Shown one piece after another: positions 20,206-29,623 of a DNA stretch of 53,489 nt; the stretch's first letter is position 1, and each line of letters opens with the position of its first letter. A program made the translations under genes and the position numbers. Under the pieces are notes generated by a model that saw only the letters and a list, made by a program, of their open reading frames with translations, was not told the origin of the DNA and searched no databases. The DNA comes from Lachnospiraceae bacterium (GTDB lineage: Bacteria > Bacillota > Clostridia > Lachnospirales > Lachnospiraceae): contig JALFNQ010000036.1 in NCBI GenBank assembly GCA_022773965.1, positions 1 to 53,489 on the forward strand, read 5' to 3'.

Positions 20206-20596
20206 ATTCCTCTTTTTCCCCTCCCACCACTTCTACAACCAGCCTGTGGGGCAGACAAACAATCGTCTGCCCATCCCTTTTGATCACTCCCTGATGCATA
20301 CACAGCTGATCCGGACAATCCGCATCCTCCATGTATGCCTTACCATTTTCGATCACCACTGTATTGGCGATCCTGCCCTCCAGCTTGACGGGAATCCGCT
20401 GCGGCTCACCCAGCGAATAAGTTCCATACAACTGTCCGTCCACCGTGATCTCAATCTCACTTCCATTGTCTGAAGAGCAATAAACAGCAGCTGTCAGCGC
20501 GATGCCAAGTAAAAACAGGACTGCAAGAAACAGGCAATCCCTGATACCAAATTTGCGATCCATCCCTTCACCCATCAAAATCTTTGATAAAAACAA
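20186..20596 (-). CDS. NusG domain II-containing protein (EetA-like)
   Basis: Single N-terminal TM then VDGQLYGTYSLGEPQRIPVKLEGRIANTVVIENGKAYMEDADCPDQLCMHQGVIKRDGQTIVCLPHRLVVEV. Confidence 0.9.
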   Translation of the reverse strand: MFLSKILMGEGMDRKFGIRDCLFLAVLFLLGIALTAAVYCSSDNGSEIEITVDGQLYGTYSLGEPQRIPVKLEGRIANTVVIENGKAYMEDADCPDQLCMHQGVIKRDGQTIVCLPHRLVVEVVGGEKEEYDSISE

Positions 20597-20617
20597 AGCT
20601 TTTCACACGCCAAAGCT

Positions 20618-22084
20618 CTATGAACACAACTCTCCAAGGTAATAAAATCCCTTGCATTCCACAAGCTTTACATCTACAATTTTTCCGATCAGCGAAGTGT
20701 CTGCCTGCTTGTCCGGATCCAACGCTGCGCACGAAAAATGTACAACAGAATTGTTTGATAAACGTCCGGTTAAAAGTGTCTCGTCGTGCTCATTCACCTG
20801 CTCGACAAGCACCGGCAGCGTTGCCCCCTCCAGTTCTTTTGCCTTCTCAGCTGCAATATGCTGCACCTCTTTGAGAAGCATGTCAAAATTCTCCTTCACC
20901 TCTGCCTCCGGAACCTGATCCTCCATTTCTGCCGCCGGAGTACCGGAACGTTTGGAATAAATAAACGTAAACGCACTGTCATAACGCACCTTTTGCACAA
21001 CATCCAGCGTTTCCAGAAAATCTTCCTTCGTCTCTCCTGGAAAGCCTACAATGATATCTGTCGTGATGGCAATGTCAGGAATCGCTGCACGCAGCTTCTC
21101 CACCAGTGCCAGATACTGCTCTTTATCGTAATGACGGTTCATCTTCTTCAAAATACGGCTGCTTCCGGACTGTAGCGGCAGATGCATATGCTTACAGATC
21201 TTTTTGGACTGTGCCATGACCTCGATCAGCTCATCTGAGAGATCCTTTGGATGCGAAGTCATAAAGCGGATCCGTTCCAGACCCTCAATTTTTTCAATTT
21301 CACGCAAAAGCTCAGCAAAAGTCACCGGCTGCTCCAGATTTTTTCCATAGGAATTGACATTCTGACCAAGCAGCATCACCTCGACTACGCCGTCTGCCAC
21401 CAGCTGCTCGATCTCGCGGATAATATCCTTCGGGTCACGGCTGCGCTCACGTCCCCGCACATAAGGAACAATACAGTAGCTGCAGAAATTATTACAACCG
21501 AACATGATATTGACACCGGATTTAAAGCTGTATTTCCGTTCAACAGGAAGATCCTCCACGATCTCGGTCGTACCATCCCAAATGTCTACCACCATCTTCT
21601 TCTGGGTCAGTGCACAAACGATCAGCTCTGCAAATTTAAATATGTTGTGCGTGCCAAAAACAAGATTAACAAAACGGTAATCCTTTTTCAACCGTTCTAC
21701 GACATGCTCCTCCTGCATCATACAGCCACATAGAGCGATCATCATTTCAGGATGCTTTTTCTTGTAGCTTCCCAGTGTTCCTAGTCTTCCGTACACCTTA
21801 TTATTTGCATTTTCTCGCACGGTACATGTATTGTAAATGACAAAATCTGCCTCTTCCGTATCGACCTGGACATATCCGATCGTATCCAGAATACCCCGGA
21901 GTTTTTCAGAATCCCTGGCATTCATCTGACACCCGAACGTCTCCACGTGGGCAGTCAGCTTCCTCCCATACGCCCTCTCTCTTTCTTCTACCAGCTTCTT
22001 TGCCAGATCCATATAATAAAACTGACGCTGCGGCTCCATCACAGGAGCTTCTGCGCTAATTTGTGTGCTTCTGCTTGTTTCCAT
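20618..22084 (-). CDS. miaB: tRNA-2-methylthio-N6-dimethylallyladenosine synthase MiaB
   Basis: ETFGCQMNARDSEKLRGIL; MFGCNNFCSYCIVPYVRGRERSR; HLPLQSGSSRILKKMNR. Confidence 0.98.
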   Translation of the reverse strand: METSRSTQISAEAPVMEPQRQFYYMDLAKKLVEERERAYGRKLTAHVETFGCQMNARDSEKLRGILDTIGYVQVDTEEADFVIYNTCTVRENANNKVYGRLGTLGSYKKKHPEMMIALCGCMMQEEHVVERLKKDYRFVNLVFGTHNIFKFAELIVCALTQKKMVVDIWDGTTEIVEDLPVERKYSFKSGVNIMFGCNNFCSYCIVPYVRGRERSRDPKDIIREIEQLVADGVVEVMLLGQNVNSYGKNLEQPVTFAELLREIEKIEGLERIRFMTSHPKDLSDELIEVMAQSKKICKHMHLPLQSGSSRILKKMNRHYDKEQYLALVEKLRAAIPDIAITTDIIVGFPGETKEDFLETLDVVQKVRYDSAFTFIYSKRSGTPAAEMEDQVPEAEVKENFDMLLKEVQHIAAEKAKELEGATLPVLVEQVNEHDETLLTGRLSNNSVVHFSCAALDPDKQADTSLIGKIVDVKLVECKGFYYLGELCS

Positions 22085-22283
22085 ATTTCTCTCCTAAATT
22101 CTCAATCGTGCCATCTTTATTTATCATATCAATATTGTTCAGCTGTCCCCTGATATTTGCCCGGATCGCTGCCAGATACTCTGCACGCAGTTTTGCCTGT
22201 TCTTCTTTCTCTGCTTTTGTCAGTCCCTCCGCCTTTGATTTATGATACAATTCATTAATGCGGGCGATTCTGCTCTCATTCAT
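22056..22283 (-). CDS. DUF896 (YnzC-like) protein
   Basis: RIARINELYHKSKAEGLTKAEKEEQAKLRAEYLAAIRANIRGQLNNI. Confidence 0.93.
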   Translation of the reverse strand: MNESRIARINELYHKSKAEGLTKAEKEEQAKLRAEYLAAIRANIRGQLNNIDMINKDGTIENLGEKYGNKQKHTN

Positions 22284-22322
22284 CTGTTTACTCCTTTATC
22301 TGTCACCGTTTGAAATTCAATC

Positions 22323-22510
22323 TGTAACTGTTCAGTACCTTCACAGTTACGATGCAAAAATCCATGAAAATCGTCTTCGACGATGGGATTTTTGCACTCC
22401 TGAATCATGTTCCTACGGGTGCTGGACATCCGGTGGATGTCCGTTTAGCACCGCCCGGAACGGAGTGTAGACCTACGCGGTTCCGCTCCGACCTGCTCTG
22501 AACAGTTACA
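22323..22510. repeat. 188-bp MITE-like/structured repeat with perfect 13-bp terminal inverted repeats (copy D)
   Basis: tgtaactgttcag (22323-22335) and ctgaacagttaca (22498-22510); internal hairpins including ggacatcc/ggatgtcc. Confidence 0.8.
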
Positions 22511-22631
22511 CTCAATCTTCACTATCATACCACAAGAAAAGCTCACACGCAACTTGACTTCAAAAGTTGATTCTTATAATCTAAATATAAACGGAGTGAT
22601 TCCGACTATCAAGTATTGTGAGGTATTTTCC

Positions 22632-23615
22632 ATGAATCAGGACAAACGAAAAAAAATCATGCTGGCGCTCATCCTTGCCACAATCATTGTAATCATTTCC
22701 TTTGTTTACAATCATTACCTGGCAAAACCAAAGTCCATATCAAAAAACGGCTTCTATTTTAACACAGTCATCGCGATCCAGCTCAATGACACATCCGACG
22801 AAGCTTTGATCGATGATTGTTTTGCACTGGCTGACACCTACGAACATTACTTCAGCCGCACGATGGAAGGAAGCGATATTTACAACATCAATCACGCAGA
22901 CGGCGCACCCGTTCAAGTGCACGAAGAAACAGCAGAACTGATCCGTGCAGGTATCAGATACGGAAAACTGAGTGATGGATTGTTTGATATCAGCATCGGT
23001 GCGCTGACCGAGCTTTGGGATATCCCGGACAACAATGGCGTGATTCCTAATGAGGACGCCATAAAAGAGGCGGCCGCTACCGTAGATTACACGCAGATCG
23101 ATGTAGATGGATGTACCATAACCATGAAAAATCCGGATGCCAGACTGGATCTGGGAGGCATCGCAAAGGGATATGCCGCCGACCAAATGAAAGCATACCT
23201 GAATGAGCATGGTGCCCATGAAGGTTTTATCAACCTTGGAGGCAATGTACTTACTCTGGGCGAGAAATCAGACGGTTCACCGTACCACATCGGGATTAAA
23301 AAGCCCTTCAGCGAAGAGGGCGAGACGATCACAGCTGTCGATATTACAGACAAGAGCGTTGTCACCTCCGGTTGCTATGAACGCTATTTTGAAAAAGACG
23401 GACGCATTTATCACCATATTCTGGATCCGGTCACCGGTTATCCCTATGAAAATGATCTCAATGCGGTCACCATTCTTTCTGACTCCTCCATGGAAGGCGA
23501 TGCACTCAGTACGATCTGCTTTGCCCTGGGCATGGAAAAAGGCATGGAACTCATTGATTCCATGCCCGATACAGAAGCCATTTTTATTGATAAGGAAAAC
23601 AAGGTGTATCAATGA
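22632..23615 (+). CDS. apbE: FAD:protein FMN transferase (ApbE)
   Basis: DARLDLGGIAKGYAADQMKAYL; GFINLGGNVLTLGEK; HHILDPVTGYPYENDLNAVTI. Confidence 0.96.
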   Translation: MNQDKRKKIMLALILATIIVIISFVYNHYLAKPKSISKNGFYFNTVIAIQLNDTSDEALIDDCFALADTYEHYFSRTMEGSDIYNINHADGAPVQVHEETAELIRAGIRYGKLSDGLFDISIGALTELWDIPDNNGVIPNEDAIKEAAATVDYTQIDVDGCTITMKNPDARLDLGGIAKGYAADQMKAYLNEHGAHEGFINLGGNVLTLGEKSDGSPYHIGIKKPFSEEGETITAVDITDKSVVTSGCYERYFEKDGRIYHHILDPVTGYPYENDLNAVTILSDSSMEGDALSTICFALGMEKGMELIDSMPDTEAIFIDKENKVYQ

Positions 23616-25273
23616 TAATATTCACCGACAATTTTAGCAGTTCCCTTTTTTGATTTTAAATTGATATCTGCAGCATAATAAAAACCATTATATTTTAAGC
23701 TCAGGCTCTCAAGACGATACTGTCTGCCATCAGACAATGTGGAAACAGTCTGTCCATCATAGGTCCTGTACTTCAGATAGATCGTCTTGCCCGGTTTTAA
23801 CGTTGCAGCAGATCTTTTTTTGTTCAGTTTATGCCACGTCACGTTATCAAAACTGTATGCGTAAAGATCCAGCTCCACCTCGTTCCCACCGTCCCGCCAG
23901 ACAGGGATATCACTATAAATCTCTGACGTAAATACAGATGAACCATTCGTTTTGTCCGATGTAACCTTTAGCACCAGCTCTTCCGTGCTTTCCAAACCCT
24001 GATTCTTGCATGTGACTGTGTATTTTCCGGTCTGATTCACGGCAGTTTTTTTCATGCTGGCAGCAACGCTCGTCACGTATTTCCTGCCATACATGTAACG
24101 GTAGGCCTTCACCTTATAGTAATAGGTCTTTCCTGTTTTTACATCCCGGTCTCTATATGTATAGGATGAATTTTTCGTTGCTTTTTTCGTTGCGATCAAC
24201 TGATATCGTCCACCCTTTTCCTTGCGATAGATTTCAAATCCTTCCGGCTTTAAATCCTTTTTGTTCATATCAGTAAAAAACCGAAGTTCAATACAGGTGG
24301 GCGATATTTTTCCATCACAGAAAAGATATTCCTCCCATTTCACAGCTGCCACATGCAGATCTGTCGGCTGCCCGATCTCATCAATCCGCGCCACGCGGTA
24401 CCCCTTCTTCTCAAGCTCCGTCAATACGCCATCCAGAGCCTCCGCATTTGACTTTGAAATATTATGCATCAGAGCGATGGCACCCCTGTGATCATACTGG
24501 TTAAAGTGATCCATCACATACTGCTTTCCCGGCTGTTGATCAGGATTATAATCATAGTAGACGATGCTCCAGAAAATTGTCCGGTATCCCAGATCCTGAA
24601 CGACCTTTAATACACGGTCACTGAATTCACCCATCGGCGGCCTGAAAAACTTGTCAAGCTCATACCCTGTCTTTTCTTTAAAAACAGTTTCCAGCCCACG
24701 TATTTCCTCCTGAATCTGCGTCACCGATTGATCCGGAAGACTCGGATGGTTCATCGTATGATTGCCAACCAGATGTCCCTCTTCCTTCATTCTCTTGCAA
24801 AGCTCCGGCTGAGATTGGACAAAATGCTTTGTGACAAAAAAGATTGCCTTTGCATCATGCTTTTTTAATGTATCAAGCAGCTTCGGCGTATATCCGTTTT
24901 CATAGCCACAGTCAAAGGTGAGATATAGCACATTTTCTTTTGTCTGATCGTCATAGTAGTACGCCCGATAATTTGCCAGGCTCTTTGCACTGGCAGCCCC
25001 CTCAGAGGGCTGATGATCCTTATTTCGCTTGACATACCAGCTCTTTTTCGTATTTGAATACTGACTGTAATCGGTTCCTTTCGCCTGAACGACTACCGGA
25101 CAAATGCTGTCCGGTAACGGGACATCTGCCAGAACTCCCATACATAAAACGGCAGCCAGCAGACCAGCAGTCACGCGCCTGACACTTCGTTTTCTTTGAA
25201 TATGTCGTACCTTCTGTAACGAATATGGAGCATCATGACCGTTAAACGAAGAAAAAAGATTATTTTTGTCCAT
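23609..25273 (-). CDS. Polysaccharide deacetylase, PdaA-like, with C-terminal Fn3-like and extra beta-rich domain
   Basis: LYLTFDCGYENGYTPKLLDTLKKHDAKAIFFVTKHFV; GNHTMNHPSL; FRPPMGEFS; C-terminal GKTYYYKVKAYRYMYGRKYVTS. Confidence 0.93.
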   Translation of the reverse strand: MDKNNLFSSFNGHDAPYSLQKVRHIQRKRSVRRVTAGLLAAVLCMGVLADVPLPDSICPVVVQAKGTDYSQYSNTKKSWYVKRNKDHQPSEGAASAKSLANYRAYYYDDQTKENVLYLTFDCGYENGYTPKLLDTLKKHDAKAIFFVTKHFVQSQPELCKRMKEEGHLVGNHTMNHPSLPDQSVTQIQEEIRGLETVFKEKTGYELDKFFRPPMGEFSDRVLKVVQDLGYRTIFWSIVYYDYNPDQQPGKQYVMDHFNQYDHRGAIALMHNISKSNAEALDGVLTELEKKGYRVARIDEIGQPTDLHVAAVKWEEYLFCDGKISPTCIELRFFTDMNKKDLKPEGFEIYRKEKGGRYQLIATKKATKNSSYTYRDRDVKTGKTYYYKVKAYRYMYGRKYVTSVAASMKKTAVNQTGKYTVTCKNQGLESTEELVLKVTSDKTNGSSVFTSEIYSDIPVWRDGGNEVELDLYAYSFDNVTWHKLNKKRSAATLKPGKTIYLKYRTYDGQTVSTLSDGRQYRLESLSLKYNGFYYAADINLKSKKGTAKIVGEYYH

Positions 25274-25721
25274 AGCGTCCCTCCGGGCCTTTCTCCAGCG
25301 CGCGGTTGAGGCAAATATGCATCATATCGCCAGATTCGTTTTCAACCTGGATCACATGTACAGAAACCCAATGATATTTTCCTGCTTTGTCCTTTTGATA
25401 AATCTCCGCATATACTTCTTTCTTTCCCCGCTGAAAGCTGCGGATCAAATGCTCTCTGGAAAAGCACTCATAAAAATGCTGCTGATAATTCGGATGAATG
25501 TTTTCCATGTTATCATCAATCAGGTCATCATAACAACCAGTCACCGGAATCTCATTATGTAAAAAACCTTCATCCTGCAGCGCGGTATATGTATTTTTTG
25601 TTAGATCTGCAAGCACGATCATCGGAAATACCTGTGAGACTGCCATTGTGATATGAATAAAATCAGTGTATGGTATATTAAATTTTTCGCTCAGAATTTT
25701 TGTCATTTCTCCATAAGTCAT
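25260..25721 (-). CDS. Small stand-alone PAS-fold-like protein
   Basis: REHLIRSFQRGKKEVYAEIYQKDKAGKYHWVSVHVIQVENESGDMMHI; no output domain; overlaps the deacetylase start. Confidence 0.65.
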   Translation of the reverse strand: MTYGEMTKILSEKFNIPYTDFIHITMAVSQVFPMIVLADLTKNTYTALQDEGFLHNEIPVTGCYDDLIDDNMENIHPNYQQHFYECFSREHLIRSFQRGKKEVYAEIYQKDKAGKYHWVSVHVIQVENESGDMMHICLNRALEKGPEGRYGQK

Positions 25722-25823
25722 ACAGATACCTCCCAGTCTTCATTCAATGAGTCTTTTGTGGAAATTGATGTGTTTCTATATAGATTTTAACATATTCTCC
25801 ATAAAATTTCCACAAAAAGAAAT

Positions 25824-25878
25824 ATCGCCCGTTCAAGAATGATCTGATAATTAAAATGATCATTCCCGAACGGGCGAT
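25824..25878 (-). terminator. Terminator of the rnf operon
   Basis: atcgcccgttc/gaacgggcgat with inner gaatgatc/gatcattc; minus-strand T-rich tail. Confidence 0.88.
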
Positions 25879-25929
25879 TGTCAGGTAAGCAGCCTTCGTC
25901 TGCTTTTATCATGCACTTTTAAGCACTGA

Positions 25930-26736
25930 TCATGCCTCTAAGATATGCTTGATGACATGCTTTGGACACTTCTCGGCACAAGCGCCGCAGTGTACACATT
26001 TCTCATAGTCAATACGTGCAATGTTGTCGATGACGGTGATCGCACCGTGCTCACAGGTCTTTTCGCACAAATGGCAGCCGATACATCCTGCACCACAGGC
26101 ATCGATCACTGCTTTTCCTTTATTCTTAGATACGCAGCGAACCACATATTCTGTATTGTAGGGAATCAGCTCGATCAGGCTCTTCGGGCAGGTAGCAACA
26201 CACTTTCCACAAGCCTTACAAGCTTCCTTATCTACCTTTGCAATGCCGTCCACGATATGGATCGCATCAAAGGGACACGCCTTTACACAGGAACCATAAC
26301 CGAGACAGCCATAGTTACATGACTTTGGACCGCCGTTAGGTACATATTTCATTGCCGTACAATCCATCAGACCGTTATACGCATAATCTGCCTTGCTGGC
26401 TTCCTTATTGCCGGAGCATTTTACGAAAGCTACCATACGGGTACCTTCGCCGGCTTCCACACCCATGATGGCACCAATCTGATTCGCAACTGCCGAACCG
26501 CCAACCGGACACTGGTTAATCGGGGCTTCACCCTTAGAAATAGCAGCTGCCAGACCGGAACAGCCCGCATAACCACAACCACCACAGTTATTTCCGGGAA
26601 GCACGCCTAAGATTGCCTCTTCCTTCTCATCTACCTCAACCGCAAGCTTCTCACCGGCAACGCCAAGGAAGAATCCAATTAAAACACCTACGCAGCCAAC
26701 CACAAGGGCAGCCACAAGAATTGCTGTAATATTCAT
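25930..26736 (-). CDS. rnfB: Rnf electron transport complex subunit B
   Basis: LPGNNCGGCGYAGCSGLAAAI; multiple CxxCxxCxxxCP ferredoxin clusters. Confidence 0.97.
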   Translation of the reverse strand: MNITAILVAALVVGCVGVLIGFFLGVAGEKLAVEVDEKEEAILGVLPGNNCGGCGYAGCSGLAAAISKGEAPINQCPVGGSAVANQIGAIMGVEAGEGTRMVAFVKCSGNKEASKADYAYNGLMDCTAMKYVPNGGPKSCNYGCLGYGSCVKACPFDAIHIVDGIAKVDKEACKACGKCVATCPKSLIELIPYNTEYVVRCVSKNKGKAVIDACGAGCIGCHLCEKTCEHGAITVIDNIARIDYEKCVHCGACAEKCPKHVIKHILEA

Positions 26737-26749
26737 GTTCTTCTCCTTC

Positions 26750-27346
26750 CTAGATCATTCCTGAGAAGCCCATAAATGCAATGGACATCAGAGCCGCTGT
26801 GATCAGAACGATCGCAGTACCCTGAAAAGGCTTCGGAATATCGTTATACTCAATCTTTTCGCGGATACCTGCCATAAGTACGATCGCGATGAAAAATCCG
26901 ATTGCTGTAGCCAGACCGTTTACCACGCTTTCCAAAATACCATACTCTTTCGTCACATTTGTAAGAGCGACACCTAACACAGCACAGTTGGTTGTGATCA
27001 GTGGCAGATAAACACCCAGTGACTCATAAAGGGGTGGCATTTTCTTTTTTAAGAACATCTCCACAAACTGTACGAGACATGCAATGACCAGAATATAGAC
27101 GATCGTTTTCAGGTAGGTCAGGTCAATACCCATGCTCATCAGATACTCGTTTGCAAGAATAAATTTGTAGATCAGCGCGGTTACAAAAGAGGATAAGGTA
27201 ATAACAAAGATTACCGCTCCACCCATACCGGCTGCAGTCTCAGTTTTCTTTGATACGCCGAGGAATGGACAGATACCAAGAAACTGACTCAATACAACAT
27301 TATTTACGATCGCAGAACCAACCGCGATCAAAAGTAATTCTTTCAT
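26750..27346 (-). CDS. rnfA: Rnf complex subunit A
   Basis: NNVVLSQFLGICPFLGVSKKTETAAGMGGAVIFVI. Confidence 0.97.
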   Translation of the reverse strand: MKELLLIAVGSAIVNNVVLSQFLGICPFLGVSKKTETAAGMGGAVIFVITLSSFVTALIYKFILANEYLMSMGIDLTYLKTIVYILVIACLVQFVEMFLKKKMPPLYESLGVYLPLITTNCAVLGVALTNVTKEYGILESVVNGLATAIGFFIAIVLMAGIREKIEYNDIPKPFQGTAIVLITAALMSIAFMGFSGMI

Positions 27347-27351
27347 CTGTC

Positions 27352-28047
27352 TTATGCCTCCTTTTTATCTGCACAGATTGCAGCCTGACCGCAGTGTGCA
27401 CAGTCACCATTCAGGCATCCTGCAGGCTCAGCCAGCGGTTTGCCCTTCTCTTCCATCTTCTTGCGGATGATGTTCATTCCTGCTACAAGGAATGCAAGAA
27501 CCAGGAACGCACCCGGTGCCATTACAAAAATGGTGATCGGTGTAAACCAGCTTAAAGACAATACCTGTACGCCAAAAATCTGTCCTGCACCCAGCAGCTC
27601 TCGGATCAAACCGATACATGTAAGTCCTACCGTAAAACCAAGTCCCATTCCAAGACCGTCAAAGATAGAAGGCAGTACGGGATTTTTAGATGCGTAGCTC
27701 TCTGCACGGCCTAAAATAATACAGTTTACAACGATCAGCGGAATATACACACCTAACGCTGCTGAAAGTGACTGAAAATATGCCTTCATCATAAACTCTA
27801 CAATCGTGACAAGTGATGCAACGATGACGATAAATGCCGGTACGCGCACACCGTTGGGGATCACCTTACGGAATGCAGCGATCAAAAGATTGGACAATAC
27901 AAGCACAACTGTTGTGGAAAGACCCATACCAAGTCCATTGATCGCTGAAGATGTAACCGCCAGTGTCGGACACATACCAAGCATAAGCACAAATGTGGGG
28001 TTTTCCTTAATAATACCGTTATATAAACGCTCTACATATTTATTCAT
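27352..28047 (-). CDS. rnfE: Rnf complex subunit E
   Basis: NPTFVLMLGMCPTLAVTSSAINGLGMGLSTTVVLVLSN. Confidence 0.97.
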   Translation of the reverse strand: MNKYVERLYNGIIKENPTFVLMLGMCPTLAVTSSAINGLGMGLSTTVVLVLSNLLIAAFRKVIPNGVRVPAFIVIVASLVTIVEFMMKAYFQSLSAALGVYIPLIVVNCIILGRAESYASKNPVLPSIFDGLGMGLGFTVGLTCIGLIRELLGAGQIFGVQVLSLSWFTPITIFVMAPGAFLVLAFLVAGMNIIRKKMEEKGKPLAEPAGCLNGDCAHCGQAAICADKKEA

Positions 28048-28658
28048 TACTGTGCACCTCCTAATTCTGAACGGAAATAGGTAAGGGCCGCATTCACTCC
28101 GTTTGCCATCGCTTTCGAGCTGATGGTTGCACCAGAAATAGCCTCGATCTCATTATCGGCAGCCGGAGAATTCTTTACGACATTAAATGTATCTACCAGC
28201 TTGCCCGCAAACTGTGAATAAAAGCTTTCTTCCTGAACCTTCATACCCAGTCCGGGTGTCTCGGCAATACTTGTAATGGAATAGCCATTCACCGTTCCAT
28301 CCTTCTGAATACCGACAGAGAAAGTGATCGTAGACTGGCTGGCATCCTTGGCAGTAACAGTGATCACATAGCCAAGCTCTGCGCCAGATGCATCCTTCGC
28401 CACCTGAATATCGTCAATAGAGTCTGTATAGCCGGCTGAAACGACTGCTTCTGTAGCAGCTGTCTTATCAAAGCCTTCCAATGCCTCGAAGGAATCTGCA
28501 TCGGCAAATACTTCCTTGTAAGCCGCCTGGGCAGCTGCCGCATTGGCATCCGCGATCGGCTTTTTGGTCACTTCATATACAAGACCAAGTAAAAAGCCCA
28601 GTACCAGAGTAAAAGCGGTAAGGATCACGGCGTCATGAACGATTTTTTTCGTATTCAT
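28047..28658 (-). CDS. rnfG: Rnf complex subunit G
   Basis: TPGLGMKV; C-terminal flavinylation motif EAISGATISSKA. Confidence 0.96.
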   Translation of the reverse strand: MNTKKIVHDAVILTAFTLVLGFLLGLVYEVTKKPIADANAAAAQAAYKEVFADADSFEALEGFDKTAATEAVVSAGYTDSIDDIQVAKDASGAELGYVITVTAKDASQSTITFSVGIQKDGTVNGYSITSIAETPGLGMKVQEESFYSQFAGKLVDTFNVVKNSPAADNEIEAISGATISSKAMANGVNAALTYFRSELGGAQ

Positions 28659-28659
28659 A

Positions 28660-29610
28660 CTACTTGCCCTCCTTTTTCTCTTTTACCTGACCGAATGCAC
28701 GGGGAATCGTGATCTTCTCGATCATCGGAACAAGAAGGTTGCTCAAAATGATCGCGAAGGAAACACCCTCTGCATTTGCGCCGAAGCAACGGAACAGTCC
28801 GGTCAGAATACCACAGCAGATTCCAAACAGGATCCGTCCGTTCGGTGTAATAGGACTGGTGACATAGTCAGTTGCCATAAAGAATGCACCAAGCATAATT
28901 CCGCCGCTGCAAAGCTGTGCAACAATATAGTTCATATCGAATCCATGTCCACCGAAGATCAGCATAAAGATCACGAAAGTGATCAGGTAGCTTGCCGGGA
29001 TCGCTAAAGTAATGACTCCCAGTAAGATCAGGATGATCGCTCCGATCAAAATAGCGATGGTACTTGTCTCACCAATCGTTCCTGCGGTACGTCCGATCAG
29101 TGCATCCATACTGTTGATCACCTCACCATTTCGCATAGCTGCCAAAGGTGTTGCACCGGTGTATGTATCGGTCTGGAAGTTGGTCATGTCAGCTGCAAAT
29201 GCGATCAGAAGAAAGCATCTTGCACCCAGAGCCGGGTTCATGAAGTTCTGTCCCAGTCCGCCAAACATCATTTTTACAATGGCGATGGCAAATACACCAC
29301 CCAGAACCGCTTCCCACCAGGGAAGAGTCACCGGCAGATTCAATGCCAGAAGTAATCCGGTAACGACCGCACTCAGATCACTGATTGTACTTTTTTTGTG
29401 AATAATTTTCTCAAACACCCACTCCGTAGCTACACAGCTTGCGATCGTAAGCACGATCAGAAGCAACGCCTTCGGTCCGAAGTTAAAAATACCAAACAAT
29501 GTTGTAGGAAGTAATGCCAGGATCACATACAACATGATCCGGTTGGTAGAATCCTTCGCACGCACATGGGGTGATGAGGAAACATGTAAAATGTTATCCA
29601 TTTCTAACAT
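28660..29610 (-). CDS. rnfD: Rnf complex subunit D
   Basis: SSSPHVRAKDSTNRIM; YTGATPLAAM flavinylation motif; multi-TM. Confidence 0.97.
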   Translation of the reverse strand: MLEMDNILHVSSSPHVRAKDSTNRIMLYVILALLPTTLFGIFNFGPKALLLIVLTIASCVATEWVFEKIIHKKSTISDLSAVVTGLLLALNLPVTLPWWEAVLGGVFAIAIVKMMFGGLGQNFMNPALGARCFLLIAFAADMTNFQTDTYTGATPLAAMRNGEVINSMDALIGRTAGTIGETSTIAILIGAIILILLGVITLAIPASYLITFVIFMLIFGGHGFDMNYIVAQLCSGGIMLGAFFMATDYVTSPITPNGRILFGICCGILTGLFRCFGANAEGVSFAIILSNLLVPMIEKITIPRAFGQVKEKKEGK

Positions 29611-29623
29611 CCTTTCTTTTTCA

